Below, in pieces: positions 1 through 7,651 of a stretch of DNA of 21,297 bases (position 1 is its first letter; each line of letters opens with the position of its first letter). The DNA is from Candidatus Colicola coprequi (GTDB lineage: Bacteria > Bacteroidota > Bacteroidia > Bacteroidales > Paludibacteraceae), in NCBI GenBank assembly GCA_018065765.1, contig JAGHSR010000160.1, forward strand, positions 1 through 21,297, written 5' to 3'. Position numbers and translations under genes: made by a program. A model generated the notes under the pieces. That model was not told where the DNA came from. It did no database searches and saw only the letters and a list, made by a program, of their open reading frames with translations.

Positions 1-84
1 CTGCCATGGCTTAGGAGCTTCGTCCTCAGCAAAAACAGATGTAGCTGCAATAAGGCATGCTACGAGAAAAAAATTACGTTTCAT
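1..84 (-). CDS. N-terminus of an exported protein (partial, runs off the left edge)
   Basis: The reverse strand from position 84 reads MKRNFFLVACLIAATSVFAE followed by DEAPKPWQ, an open frame that continues past the window edge. It is a classic Sec signal peptide: two basic residues, a hydrophobic core, and an SVFA-E cleavage site. The mature protein would therefore be periplasmic or in the outer membrane. Only 28 codons are visible, so no family can be assigned. It lies 99 bp downstream of yajL on the same strand. No TAnnTTTG promoter is obvious in that gap, so it may be read through from the pdxJ-yajL operon. Confidence 0.6.
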   Translation of the reverse strand, partial: MKRNFFLVACLIAATSVFAEDEAPKPWQ

Positions 85-183
85 TGTTTTATTTGAAAGA
101 TTTAAATTAGTTGTTATTTGATTATTGTATGTTTATCAATTTACGGTTACTACACCTAACATATATGTACACGCGTACGCGCG

Positions 184-711
184 TTAGTACTGTGCTGCAT
201 CGTACACTTCGTCTGCCACTTCCGGCGAAGCCAAACGTTCGATAATACGGAAAGCAAAATCACTACTCAGTCCGGGACCTTTGGCAGTAATGATGTTCTT
301 GGACTCCACTACCAATCCACCTATAAAACTTTCACCCAGATAATTCTCATAACCCGGATAGCAGGTGGCCTTTTTACCCTGAAGAATGCCCAACTGTCCC
401 AGTACGGAAGGTGCAGCGCAGATGGCAGCAATCAGTTTATCTGCATTATTGTGACTTATCAGCAATTCGGTTAACCCGGCATGCTGCATCAGATTGGTAG
501 GTCCACCCGGTAAAATAAGTGCCTCAGCATCGGAGAAATCCACATCATCGTAGAGGCAATCGGCTGCTACAGCAATGTTGTGAGCTCCCAACACATGTAC
601 TTTGCCGGTTAAACTGACGGTCGTAAGTGCTACTTTGGCACGACGCAACAAATCAATCGTCGTGACTGCTTCTATTTCCTCGAAGCCATTATCAAGAAAA
701 ATGTAATTCAT
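184..711 (-). CDS. yajL: DJ-1/PfpI superfamily protein, YajL-like
   Basis: 175 residues, close to the usual ~180-190 of DJ-1/YajL proteins. The N-terminus (MNYIFLDNGFEEIEA) has the family's first strand and the conserved Glu (about E14) that contacts the active cysteine. The nucleophile-elbow cysteine is C98 in AAICAAPSVLG, followed by GKKATCYPGYE as in YajL and DJ-1. Family members are reported as glyoxalase III/deglycase-like enzymes or redox chaperones; which activity applies here cannot be read from sequence. It is the last gene of the pdxJ-exbB-exbD-tonB operon, 17 bp after tonB, so it is probably co-transcribed. The ATG at 711 is the only good start. Confidence 0.9.
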   Translation of the reverse strand: MNYIFLDNGFEEIEAVTTIDLLRRAKVALTTVSLTGKVHVLGAHNIAVAADCLYDDVDFSDAEALILPGGPTNLMQHAGLTELLISHNNADKLIAAICAAPSVLGQLGILQGKKATCYPGYENYLGESFIGGLVVESKNIITAKGPGLSSDFAFRIIERLASPEVADEVYDAAQY

Positions 712-728
712 AAGTTTGTAACTAAACT

Positions 729-1562
729 TTATTTGAACTTAAAGTTATAAGTGATTGTTCCCATTGCTTTGTCAGGTCTGTCCACCATATCAAATTTAGC
801 TTTCAGAGCCGCCTTGACAGCCAATTGACGAGTCGTTTCATCGGAAATAGTAGTTCCATTGCCACTAACCATAGCGCTGACTACTTTGCCTGTAGCATCT
901 ACTATGATGCTGACTACTACGCGCCCCTCCTGCGTAAATGTATTGCTTGGATGAGGCAAGTCGCCAATCAAACGACGTCCGTTGAGATTCCACGAATTGC
1001 CACCCGCGCTACCGCGACCGACCGGGTTACCTTTCGTACCGGATGAAGCCGATTCGCCCACTGCCCCATTAGCTCCTTCGTCTGAACCTGTTTGACCAAA
1101 CAAAGCACCCATAGCAGCCGCCTTATCCATAGCTTGCTGCTGCTTGGCTTTCTGTTCCGCCAGCGCTTTCTCGCGAGCTATGCGTTCTGCCTCCACACGC
1201 GCTTCCTCTTCGCGCTGACGGCGTAGTCGTTCCATCTCAGCCTCAGCGCGTTGGCGTGCCTCTTCGTCACGCTGACGCTGCAGAGCCAATGTCTCTTCAT
1301 CTTCCTGTGTCATAAGATCGTTGTTAGAGGGAGCTGAAGGTGCAGGAGGCGGTGCCACCAGTTCGGGAACAGCCGCAGCAGCCATAGCTCCGTCTTCACG
1401 TCCTCCGCCTGTATCCGCATCACCGAAGGAAACCATAATACCCTCATCCTCCTCAATGACCGGTGCCGCTACTGTAATCCACAGGAGCAATAGCACCATC
1501 AGAGCCATGAAGATGGCAGTTCCAATGGCGGCAATAGTATTGGATTTTTGATTATTGTTCAT
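729..1562 (-). CDS. tonB: TonB/TolA-like energy transducer
   Basis: 277 residues. A short cytoplasmic N-terminus is followed by one membrane anchor (about residues 11-33). Next come a short Pro/Ala-rich stretch (about 66-80), a long charged Glu/Arg/Lys/Ala helix or coiled coil (about 87-150, TolA-like), a Gly/Ser-rich linker, and a TonB-type C-terminal domain beginning near NLNGRRLIGDLPHP and containing EGRVVVSIIVDATGKV. It should span the periplasm and pass proton-motive force from ExbB/ExbD to outer-membrane TonB-dependent receptors. Its ATG overlaps the exbD stop codon by 4 bp (ATGA), which implies translational coupling. The coiled-coil linker leaves open a Tol-type role in envelope integrity, but no pal or tolB is present in the window. 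Confidence 0.88.
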   Translation of the reverse strand: MNNNQKSNTIAAIGTAIFMALMVLLLLWITVAAPVIEEDEGIMVSFGDADTGGGREDGAMAAAAVPELVAPPPAPSAPSNNDLMTQEDEETLALQRQRDEEARQRAEAEMERLRRQREEEARVEAERIAREKALAEQKAKQQQAMDKAAAMGALFGQTGSDEGANGAVGESASSGTKGNPVGRGSAGGNSWNLNGRRLIGDLPHPSNTFTQEGRVVVSIIVDATGKVVSAMVSGNGTTISDETTRQLAVKAALKAKFDMVDRPDKAMGTITYNFKFK

Positions 1563-1963
1563 CGTTTGGTAGCTATGACTATCTTCATTTTGTGTTCGTT
1601 GGCGATATCGAGCACATTAACTACTTCCTTGTAAGCTATATCCTCATCAGCATGCAAAGCAATGTACATGGTACTGTCCTGTTGCTGCACGCTGGTTAAG
1701 TACATCTCCAGGTCTTCAGACTCAATGGCAACCGGCTGTTGCTTACCCAGAGCCACGTAATAATTGCCCAGATTGTCGATACTGACCTTAGCCACCACCT
1801 GTTTAGTGGTCGTTTTAGCCCGCGACTGAGGCAAATTGATTTTCATATCATTGGGCGACGACATCGTGCTTGCCATCACGAAGAACAACAAGAGCAGAAA
1901 AATAAGGTCCGTCATACTGGACATAGCAAATGTCGCTTCTACCCGATTGCGTCTCTTAAGCAT
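1559..1963 (-). CDS. exbD: ExbD/TolR biopolymer transport protein
   Basis: 134 residues, normal length for ExbD/TolR. A basic cytoplasmic N-terminus (MLKRRNRVEATFAMSSMTD) is followed by one membrane helix (LIFLLLLFFVMASTM). The aspartate directly before this helix (D18) is the residue used for proton translocation in the family. The rest is a periplasmic domain with the usual P-Q-S strand (INLPQSRAKT). It works in the inner membrane with ExbB (next gene upstream, 35 bp gap) and TonB (next downstream, ATGA overlap). Confidence 0.92.
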   Translation of the reverse strand: MLKRRNRVEATFAMSSMTDLIFLLLLFFVMASTMSSPNDMKINLPQSRAKTTTKQVVAKVSIDNLGNYYVALGKQQPVAIESEDLEMYLTSVQQQDSTMYIALHADEDIAYKEVVNVLDIANEHKMKIVIATKR

Positions 1964-1998
1964 ATCCTTAGTAAGTGTATAGTTGAGAGAATATTGTT

Positions 1999-2688
1999 TT
2001 ATGCAGGTTCGTTGAGCAAATCCATAAACTCCATGGTACGACCCTCAAGCTGGCGAACAACTCGGTCGATACGGGAAACAAGGAAGTTGTAAGCGAACAT
2101 AGCCAAAATGCCGACAATCAAACCGCCAATGGTAGTGACCATAGCTTGGTACATACCTTGACTAAGCGCTGACATTTCGATAACACCGCTGGCGTTCTGA
2201 GCCATATTGTAGAAAGTCTGCACCATACCGAGGACTGTTCCTAAGAAACCAAGCATCGGAGCGCCGGCAGCAATAGTAGCCATGATAACAAGTCCTTTCT
2301 CCAACTTGCTAACCTCCAGATTGCCCACATTCTCTACAGCCACTTGCACATCCTGCATAGGGCGACCGATACGACTGATACCTTTCTCTACCATACGAGC
2401 CACAGGTGTGTCGTTCTGGCGGCAGAGGTTGACAGCTGAGTCAATCTTACCCTCATGAATATAGTCCTTGATGCGATCCATAAACGTCTTGTCCTCCTTC
2501 AGCGACATGCGCAGGATGACCATACGTTCGATGAAGACATACACAGCCCAAGCCAGCAGAATAGCCAAGATAATCATAATCCAGCCGCCGTACTGCGCCA
2601 TAGTCCATAGGTTCATGGAAGTTTCTTCGATAATTTCTTCTTGTGCAACAAGCGAATCTGTTGCGAGGGTGTTAATTTGTAATAACAT
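1999..2688 (-). CDS. exbB: MotA/TolQ/ExbB proton-channel subunit
   Basis: 229 residues with the three-helix ExbB/TolQ layout. The first membrane helix is about residues 33-57 (GGWIMIILAILLAWAVYVFIE). A cytoplasmic domain of roughly 75 residues follows. Two adjacent helices come next: APMLGFLGTVLGMVQTF (the family's signature GLLGTVxGM-type segment) and MVTTIGGLIVGILAMFAYNFLV. With ExbD it forms the inner-membrane motor that energises TonB. It begins 11 bp after the pdxJ stop, so pdxJ, exbB, exbD, tonB and yajL read as one operon. The ATG at 2688 is close upstream of the first helix; the second Met, about residue 25, is a less likely alternative. Confidence 0.93.
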   Translation of the reverse strand: MLLQINTLATDSLVAQEEIIEETSMNLWTMAQYGGWIMIILAILLAWAVYVFIERMVILRMSLKEDKTFMDRIKDYIHEGKIDSAVNLCRQNDTPVARMVEKGISRIGRPMQDVQVAVENVGNLEVSKLEKGLVIMATIAAGAPMLGFLGTVLGMVQTFYNMAQNASGVIEMSALSQGMYQAMVTTIGGLIVGILAMFAYNFLVSRIDRVVRQLEGRTMEFMDLLNEPA

Positions 2689-2699
2689 ACTATAAAAAT

Positions 2700-3419
2700 T
2701 TATGCTTGTTTGATTCGTAATTTATACTGGCGGATTGTCTCCTCTATTCCTAAATAGAGCGCATCGCTTATCAATGCATGGCCTATACTCACTTCATCCA
2801 CCCATGGAAAGGCATGAATAAAAGCTGTCAGGTTACTGAGGTTAAGGTCGTGCCCGGCATTCAATCCCAGTCCCAATTCGCGGGCTTTTTCAGCCGCAGG
2901 GCGGTACATAGCAATAGCTGCCTGCGGGTCATGCTCATACAACTCGGCATAGGGACCGGTGTATAGCTCCACACGATCGGCACCTGCACGGAAAGCATAT
3001 TCCACCATTTCAGGATCCGGATCCACAAAGACGGAAGCACGGATACCCTTGACCTTAAATACGCGTATGATGGTAGTCAGTTTCGCCAGATGCTTGCGTG
3101 TGTCCCATCCATGGTTGCTGGTCAACTGATCAACCGCGTCGGGAACAAGTGTCACTTGAGTAGGACAAACATCACAAACCAAATCCGTAAAAGGCTGCTC
3201 AGGATTACCCTCGATATTAAACTCTGTGGTAACCAACTGCTTGAGCTGATACACATCGTCGCGACGGATATGACGTTCATCTGGACGTGGGTGCACCGTG
3301 ATACCCTCTGCACCAAAACGCTCACAATCCTGAGCGAATAACTCCACGTCAGGCATATTGCCTCCGCGCGCGTTGCGCAAAGTGGCTATTTTGTTAACAT
3401 TGACACTTAATCTTGTCAT
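2700..3419 (-). CDS. pdxJ: Pyridoxine 5'-phosphate synthase PdxJ
   Basis: Condenses 1-deoxy-xylulose 5-phosphate with 3-amino-2-oxopropyl phosphate to pyridoxine 5'-phosphate in de novo vitamin B6 synthesis. From the ATG at 3419 the protein is 239 residues, the usual PdxJ length. It shows the family hallmarks: LSVNVNKIATLRNARGG at the start, ITVHPRPDERHI, EFNIEGNP, TLVPD, SVFVDPD, ADRVELYTGPYA, GLNAGHDLN and SIGHALISDAL. An in-frame TTG two codons upstream is possible but unlikely; the ATG sits 28 bp after a strong promoter box. First gene of the exbB-exbD-tonB-yajL operon and divergent from nadK. Confidence 0.96.
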   Translation of the reverse strand: MTRLSVNVNKIATLRNARGGNMPDVELFAQDCERFGAEGITVHPRPDERHIRRDDVYQLKQLVTTEFNIEGNPEQPFTDLVCDVCPTQVTLVPDAVDQLTSNHGWDTRKHLAKLTTIIRVFKVKGIRASVFVDPDPEMVEYAFRAGADRVELYTGPYAELYEHDPQAAIAMYRPAAEKARELGLGLNAGHDLNLSNLTAFIHAFPWVDEVSIGHALISDALYLGIEETIRQYKLRIKQA

Positions 3420-3447
3420 ACACAACGAACCTAATTAAAATTCGTTG

Positions 3448-3479
3448 CAAAATTACAACAAAATTTGCGAATGTGCAAA
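3448..3479 (-). promoter_or_regulatory. Bacteroidota-type promoter for the pdxJ operon
   Basis: Read on the minus strand: TTTG (3476-3479), 20 bp spacer, TAATTTTG (3448-3455). This exactly matches the Bacteroides -33/-7 consensus TTTG / TAnnTTTG. It lies 28 bp upstream of the pdxJ ATG. It overlaps the oppositely oriented nadK promoter: the nadK TTTG lies inside this spacer. Confidence 0.85.
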
Positions 3480-3495
3480 TAAAAGTGTAATTTTG
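3464..3495 (+). promoter_or_regulatory. Bacteroidota-type promoter for nadK-fmt-HD operon
   Basis: TTTG (3464-3467), 20 bp spacer, TAATTTTG (3488-3495), 21 bp before the nadK ATG. The -33 element of the pdxJ promoter (3476-3479) lies inside this spacer, so the two promoters interlock. Confidence 0.85.
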
Positions 3496-3516
3496 CCGCA
3501 AATTTTAGGAAAAGAC

Positions 3517-4368
3517 ATGAAAATCGCCATCTTTGGGAATGCCATGAAGGCAGAAACGCTCAGCGAAGTGACGCATTTGATTGAGTTTATGCAGTTGCGT
3601 GAAGTAAGCATACTGCTTTCGCAGGAATTGCGTCAGGAGCTGAACTTGAGAGAGTATCCGGAGTTTAATCTGGAGACTGCGGCCGATGGAGGAATAGACT
3701 TTGCGCTATCGGTAGGTGGAGACGGCACATTCCTGACCACCGCCGCCCAAGTAGGCGACAGCAATGTGCCCATCATCGGTATCAATTGTGGCAATTTGGG
3801 GTTTTTGGCAGAAGTAAAAACCTCAGACGTAGATGTAATAATGGATCAGCTGATTCAAAGCAAATACACTATCGAAAAACGCGGTTTATTACAAGTTACC
3901 ACCTCAGGCAATCGGTTGATACCCTACCCCTATGCGCTGAATGAGATAGCCATCATGAAACAGGGATTAAGCAGTATGATAACCATTGAGACGCTGGTAA
4001 ACGGCACACCGCTGACCACTTATGCCGCAGATGGACTCATAGTGGCAACTCCTACAGGAAGCACAGCGTACAATATGAGCGTAGGAGGTCCATTGATGGT
4101 ACCACAAGCGCGGGGTATCTTATTATCTCCCATCGCCAGTCATAGTCTCAATGTTCGACCTCTGGTGATACCGGATGATTGGAAATTGGATATGAAAATC
4201 AGCAGCCGAAACGGCAATTATCTAATCAGCGTAGATGGTCGCAGTCTAACCATCACAGACGACATAACTTTGCACATCGAGAAGGCACAACGCACCATCA
4301 AACTGGTGCAAGTGGGAGAGCACTCGTTTATCCAATCACTCAAAGAAAAACTGTCATGGGGAAACTAA
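3517..4368 (+). CDS. nadK: NAD kinase
   Basis: ATP-dependent NAD kinase, the cytoplasmic source of NADP. 283 residues from the ATG at 3517 (MKIAIFGNAMK). A longer frame from a TTG at 3445 is open but would begin upstream of the promoter, so it is rejected. An AGGAAAAG ribosome site precedes the chosen ATG. Motifs seen: the GGDGTFL nucleotide-binding loop, GINCGNLGFLAEV, the ALNEIAI helix with its NE pair, PTGSTAYNMSVGGPL, and the C-terminal SVDGR. First gene of a plus-strand unit; its end overlaps the fmt start by 13 bp. Confidence 0.95.
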   Translation: MKIAIFGNAMKAETLSEVTHLIEFMQLREVSILLSQELRQELNLREYPEFNLETAADGGIDFALSVGGDGTFLTTAAQVGDSNVPIIGINCGNLGFLAEVKTSDVDVIMDQLIQSKYTIEKRGLLQVTTSGNRLIPYPYALNEIAIMKQGLSSMITIETLVNGTPLTTYAADGLIVATPTGSTAYNMSVGGPLMVPQARGILLSPIASHSLNVRPLVIPDDWKLDMKISSRNGNYLISVDGRSLTITDDITLHIEKAQRTIKLVQVGEHSFIQSLKEKLSWGN

Positions 4369-5264
4369 GAATAGTCTATATGGGAACGCCCGACTTTGCC
4401 GTGGAAGGCTTGAAGGCGTTGGTGGAACATGGTGAAAACATAGTAGCAGTGATAACCATGCCTGACAAGCCTGCCGGGCGCGGCCATCAGATGCAATTCT
4501 CACCCGTCAAGCAATACGCCCTATCACAGGGCTTGGACATACTGCAACCTGTCAATCTAAAAGACTCCGAGTTCATCGAACAACTACGGTCATACAAAGC
4601 TGATTTGCAGATAGTTACAGCATTCCGCATGCTACCTGAAGTAGTGTGGAGTATGCCTCGATTGGGTACATTTAACGTACACGCATCGTTACTGCCACAA
4701 TACCGTGGAGCTGCCCCTATCAACTGGGCTATTATCAACGGCGAGACAAAAACCGGACTGACTACATTCATGCTTAAGCATGATATCGACACGGGCAATA
4801 TTATTCTTCAAGAAGAAACACCTATTGCACCAGATGAGAATGTAGGGCAACTCCATGACCGATTGATGGCAATGAGCCGCGAGATGGTGCTACGTACACT
4901 GGCTCTGATAGAGCAATGCGACACAGAGGGGCGCGAACTTCCCACAACTCCCCAAATCGATGCAGCAGAACTGAAACCTGCGCCTAAGATTTTCAAGGAT
5001 ACATGTCAGATAGATTTCACTCTGACTGCCAATCAAATCAACAATTTTGTGAGAGGTCTGAACCCCTATCCTACTGCATGGGCTAATATTACGATAGGCG
5101 GTTGTATGTATGAGAATGTCAAAGTTTATGCCGTCAAGCAGGGCGAAGGTGCCATCACAATGGATTGCGGGGATGGAAAAATCAGCATCGAAGAACTGCA
5201 ACTGCCAGGCAAAAAACGCATGGATGCAAAATCGCTACTCAATGGTTTACGAATTAATAGATAA
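4356..5264 (+). CDS. fmt: Methionyl-tRNA formyltransferase
   Basis: Transfers the formyl group from 10-formyl-tetrahydrofolate to initiator Met-tRNA. 302 residues from the ATG at 4356 (MGKLRIVYMGTPDFAVEGL); this is slightly short for the family (about 310-320). An upstream in-frame extension to 4179 runs entirely inside nadK and is rejected. The N-terminal formyltransferase domain has FNVHASLLPQYRGAAPINWAI with the catalytic Asn/His pair, and HDIDTGNII with the conserved Asp. The C-terminal tRNA-binding domain runs from about residue 205 (VRGLNPYPTAWANI, LQLPGKKRMDAKSLLNG). It overlaps nadK by 13 bp and the next gene by 23 bp, suggesting translational coupling along the operon. Confidence 0.95.
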   Translation: MGKLRIVYMGTPDFAVEGLKALVEHGENIVAVITMPDKPAGRGHQMQFSPVKQYALSQGLDILQPVNLKDSEFIEQLRSYKADLQIVTAFRMLPEVVWSMPRLGTFNVHASLLPQYRGAAPINWAIINGETKTGLTTFMLKHDIDTGNIILQEETPIAPDENVGQLHDRLMAMSREMVLRTLALIEQCDTEGRELPTTPQIDAAELKPAPKIFKDTCQIDFTLTANQINNFVRGLNPYPTAWANITIGGCMYENVKVYAVKQGEGAITMDCGDGKISIEELQLPGKKRMDAKSLLNGLRINR

Positions 5265-5808
5265 ATATTACGCCAACATGCCGGAGTTGAAGCATGTTTT
5301 GGTCACCCACAGCGAGCAAGTTCGCGAGAGAGCCTTGCAGATAGTGGATGCACACAGCGAATGGCTATTCGAGGAAGAGGGCGGTCGTGAAGCAGCACGA
5401 CAATTCATAGCAGAAGCCGCCATGCTACACGACATAGGCATATTTTACTGCGATGCGCCACGCATCTTTTGCACCGGCGAACATAAGTACATCGAACACG
5501 GATATTTGGGTGCCGAACTGCTACGACGAGAAGGACTGCCCAAACACGCATTAGTAGCCGAACGGCACACCGGTTCCGGCATTGCATTGGAACAAGTCCT
5601 GCGAGAAGAGTTGCCCATACCGGAACGTGACTACTGCCCTATCTCATTGCCGGAAAAAATCATCTGCTACGCAGACAAGTTCTATTCCAAGAGTCACATC
5701 GACGAAGAGGTCAGTCTAAGTAAGGTTAGAGAAAACATCTGGCGGTACGGACACGACGCTATCTTGAGATGGGAAGAACTATTTCGTCTGATGGAAGAAA
5801 AAGTATAG
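5242..5808 (+). CDS. HD-domain phosphohydrolase of unknown substrate
   Basis: 188 residues from the ATG at 5242 (MVYELIDKYYANMPELKHVL). This start overlaps the fmt end by 23 bp; an ATG six codons earlier (5224) is an alternative, and a longer extension to 5110 lies within fmt. The metal-binding HD signature is visible: HSEQVRERAL (first His), AAMLHDIGIFY (the His-Asp pair), EHKYIEHGYLGAELL, and ALVAERHTG (later His). It should therefore be a metal-dependent phosphohydrolase acting on a nucleotide or similar phosphoester. The substrate is unknown. Operon position after nadK and fmt does not settle it. Similar short HD proteins are widespread in Bacteroidota. Confidence 0.85.
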   Translation: MVYELIDKYYANMPELKHVLVTHSEQVRERALQIVDAHSEWLFEEEGGREAARQFIAEAAMLHDIGIFYCDAPRIFCTGEHKYIEHGYLGAELLRREGLPKHALVAERHTGSGIALEQVLREELPIPERDYCPISLPEKIICYADKFYSKSHIDEEVSLSKVRENIWRYGHDAILRWEELFRLMEEKV

Positions 5809-5876
5809 GGGATTTCTATATTTTTTCTAAAAGACACTGTATATTTTGCAAGAAAATAGCAACTAAATAACTTTTA

Positions 5877-5908
5877 TTTGCCTATTCCAAAAAATGTTTG
5901 TACCTTTG
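5877..5908 (+). promoter_or_regulatory. Bacteroidota-type promoter for thiL
   Basis: TTTG (5877-5880), exactly 20 bp, TACCTTTG (5901-5908), 19 bp before the thiL ATG. The surrounding 119-bp gap is AT-rich and holds nothing else recognisable. Confidence 0.85.
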
Positions 5909-5927
5909 CGACCTAAATTGCAGGAAA

Positions 5928-6953
5928 ATGGACAGAACAGAAATCTCCACACTTGGTGAGTTTGGACTCATCAAGCACTTAACAGAAAATATCCAACTCA
6001 CTCAACCCTCGTCACTCAAGGGAATAGGTGATGATGCGGCAGTCATGAAATATGCTCCCGGGAGACGAGTTCTCATGACAACAGATTTGCTACTGGAAGG
6101 CGTTCATTTCAATTTGGAATACGTTCCCCTTAAGCATTTGGGGTATAAGGCTGCCGTGGTAAATTTCTCCGACATCTACGCCATGAATGGGACACCCTCA
6201 CAGATTACAGTTTCGTTGGGTGTGTCTGCTCGTTTCAGTGTAGAAGATTTGGAGCAGTTATACAGCGGTATTCGTCTCGCTTGTGAGCGCTACGGTGTCG
6301 ATTTGGTGGGTGGTGACACATCTGCCAGTATGACCGGACTGACTATTTCCATCACCTGCCTTGGCACTGCCAAAGAGGAAGACATCGTATATCGCAACGG
6401 AGCCAAAGTGAATGACTTGATTTGTGTCAGTGGCAATCTGGGTACTGCCTATATGGGACTGCAACTGCTGGAACGGGAACGCATAGCCGGCGGTGGTGAC
6501 CACGCAGCAGTATTTGAGGGCAAAGAATATTTGCTGGAGCGACAACTAAAACCGGAAGCCAGACGCGATATAATTGAACAACTGCACCAAGCAGGAATCA
6601 AGCCAACAGCCATGATGGACGTGAGTGACGGATTGTCGTCAGAAGTGATGCATATTTGTCACCAGTCAGGGGTAGGATGTGCCATCTACGAAGACAAGCT
6701 GCCTATTGACATCAAGGCTGCCGAAGTAGCAGAAGAGATGAACCTGAGTATCGTGACTTGCGCCTTGAATGGAGGCGAAGACTATGAGTTGCTATTCACT
6801 TGCGACCTAAAAGACTACGAAAAACTCATTCCCATGGACGACATCTACATTGTAGGGCACATCACCAAACCGGAATATGGTATGACCCTGGTCGGACGCA
6901 ATGGAGAGGAGTTGGAACTAAAAGCACAAGGCTGGAATGCGTTCACAAAATAA
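5928..6953 (+). CDS. thiL: Thiamine-monophosphate kinase ThiL
   Basis: Phosphorylates thiamine phosphate to thiamine pyrophosphate, the last step of vitamin B1 cofactor synthesis. 341 residues from the ATG at 5928, which follows an AGGAAA ribosome site. The upstream TTG start at 5898 falls inside the promoter and is rejected. PurM/ThiL-type motifs: GEFGLIKHL, SLKGIGDDAAVM with the Mg-binding aspartates, MTTDLLLEGVHFN, KAAVVNFSDIYAMNGTPSQ, VGGDTSAS, MDVSDGLSSEVMHICHQSGVG and LNGGEDYELLFT. The length is at the upper side of normal. It leads a unit that may continue into the outer-membrane protein gene 34 bp downstream. Confidence 0.95.
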   Translation: MDRTEISTLGEFGLIKHLTENIQLTQPSSLKGIGDDAAVMKYAPGRRVLMTTDLLLEGVHFNLEYVPLKHLGYKAAVVNFSDIYAMNGTPSQITVSLGVSARFSVEDLEQLYSGIRLACERYGVDLVGGDTSASMTGLTISITCLGTAKEEDIVYRNGAKVNDLICVSGNLGTAYMGLQLLERERIAGGGDHAAVFEGKEYLLERQLKPEARRDIIEQLHQAGIKPTAMMDVSDGLSSEVMHICHQSGVGCAIYEDKLPIDIKAAEVAEEMNLSIVTCALNGGEDYELLFTCDLKDYEKLIPMDDIYIVGHITKPEYGMTLVGRNGEELELKAQGWNAFTK

Positions 6954-6987
6954 GTACAATACAATCACAAATACCACCCAAAGAAAA

Positions 6988-7614
6988 ATGAAAAAAATTT
7001 TATCAATGGTCGTACTCCTGATAGTTAGTGTAGGAGTAATGGCTGAAAAAATGGAGAAATGTGAACCATCACTCTACATGAGCATTGGCGGAGGCGCCAC
7101 CAAACTGGATGGCAAATGGGCATCAGAAGTTAATATGGAAACGGACTTCGGTGTGATGTTTCGCACGGGGCATGCTTTATATTTAGGTTTTCAGTTCAAC
7201 AAAATGAGCCGCACTCCCTATCACGACCCTATTACTCATCAAACAGTAGATAAGGACCACAGGCAAAGCAGAGCCAATTTCCCCGTATATCTAATGTACC
7301 AATACCGTCTATTCGGTTGGCACAAGGGATGTAACGACAAACACCGTGTTTCCCCGTATGTAGGAGCCAAGTTCGGTTGGAACTTTCTGCAAGACACTTT
7401 CATTGGTGAAACGGTTGCTCAGCAGAATTTGGATGAACGTAACAACAACTGGTTTGGCACACCCCTCATCGGTTTTGACTACCGCTGCGCAGAGTATTTC
7501 ACGTTAGGTCTGGTACTTGAATGCGAACTATCGCGCCGCTACATGCACGATGTAGATGGCAATTTGGATGGCAGTATAGCTCACCCAAGAGCTTGTTTGG
7601 TATTCCGATTCTAA
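6988..7614 (+). CDS. Outer-membrane beta-barrel protein
   Basis: 208 residues from the ATG at 6988. A clear signal peptide (MKKILSMVVLLIVSVGVMA, cleavage before E) is followed by alternating hydrophobic strands typical of a small barrel: SLYMSIGGGATKL, FGVMFRTGHALYLGFQF, FPVYLMYQYRLF, VSPYVGAKFGWNFL, GTPLIGFDYRCAEYFTLGLVLECELSRRY. It ends in an aromatic-terminated strand (ACLVFRF), the usual BAM-recognition feature. Function is not recognisable. It lies 34 bp after thiL and 37 bp before the glycosyltransferase gene, so it is probably co-transcribed with either or both. The start at 6937 seen in the open frame overlaps thiL and lacks a signal peptide at its very N-terminus. Confidence 0.75.
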   Translation: MKKILSMVVLLIVSVGVMAEKMEKCEPSLYMSIGGGATKLDGKWASEVNMETDFGVMFRTGHALYLGFQFNKMSRTPYHDPITHQTVDKDHRQSRANFPVYLMYQYRLFGWHKGCNDKHRVSPYVGAKFGWNFLQDTFIGETVAQQNLDERNNNWFGTPLIGFDYRCAEYFTLGLVLECELSRRYMHDVDGNLDGSIAHPRACLVFRF

Positions 7615-7651
7615 AGCGCAGCATTACGGAACAAAAAAAACAAAGGACTCG

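Noticed and set aside
172..181. Palindrome CGCGTACGCG next to the yajL stop as a terminator
   Set aside because: Short GC dyad with no following U-run on the minus strand; may be chance.
4179..4355. N-terminal extension of Fmt within nadK
   Set aside because: Frame shadow of nadK; Fmt homology begins at MGKLRIVYMGTPDFA.
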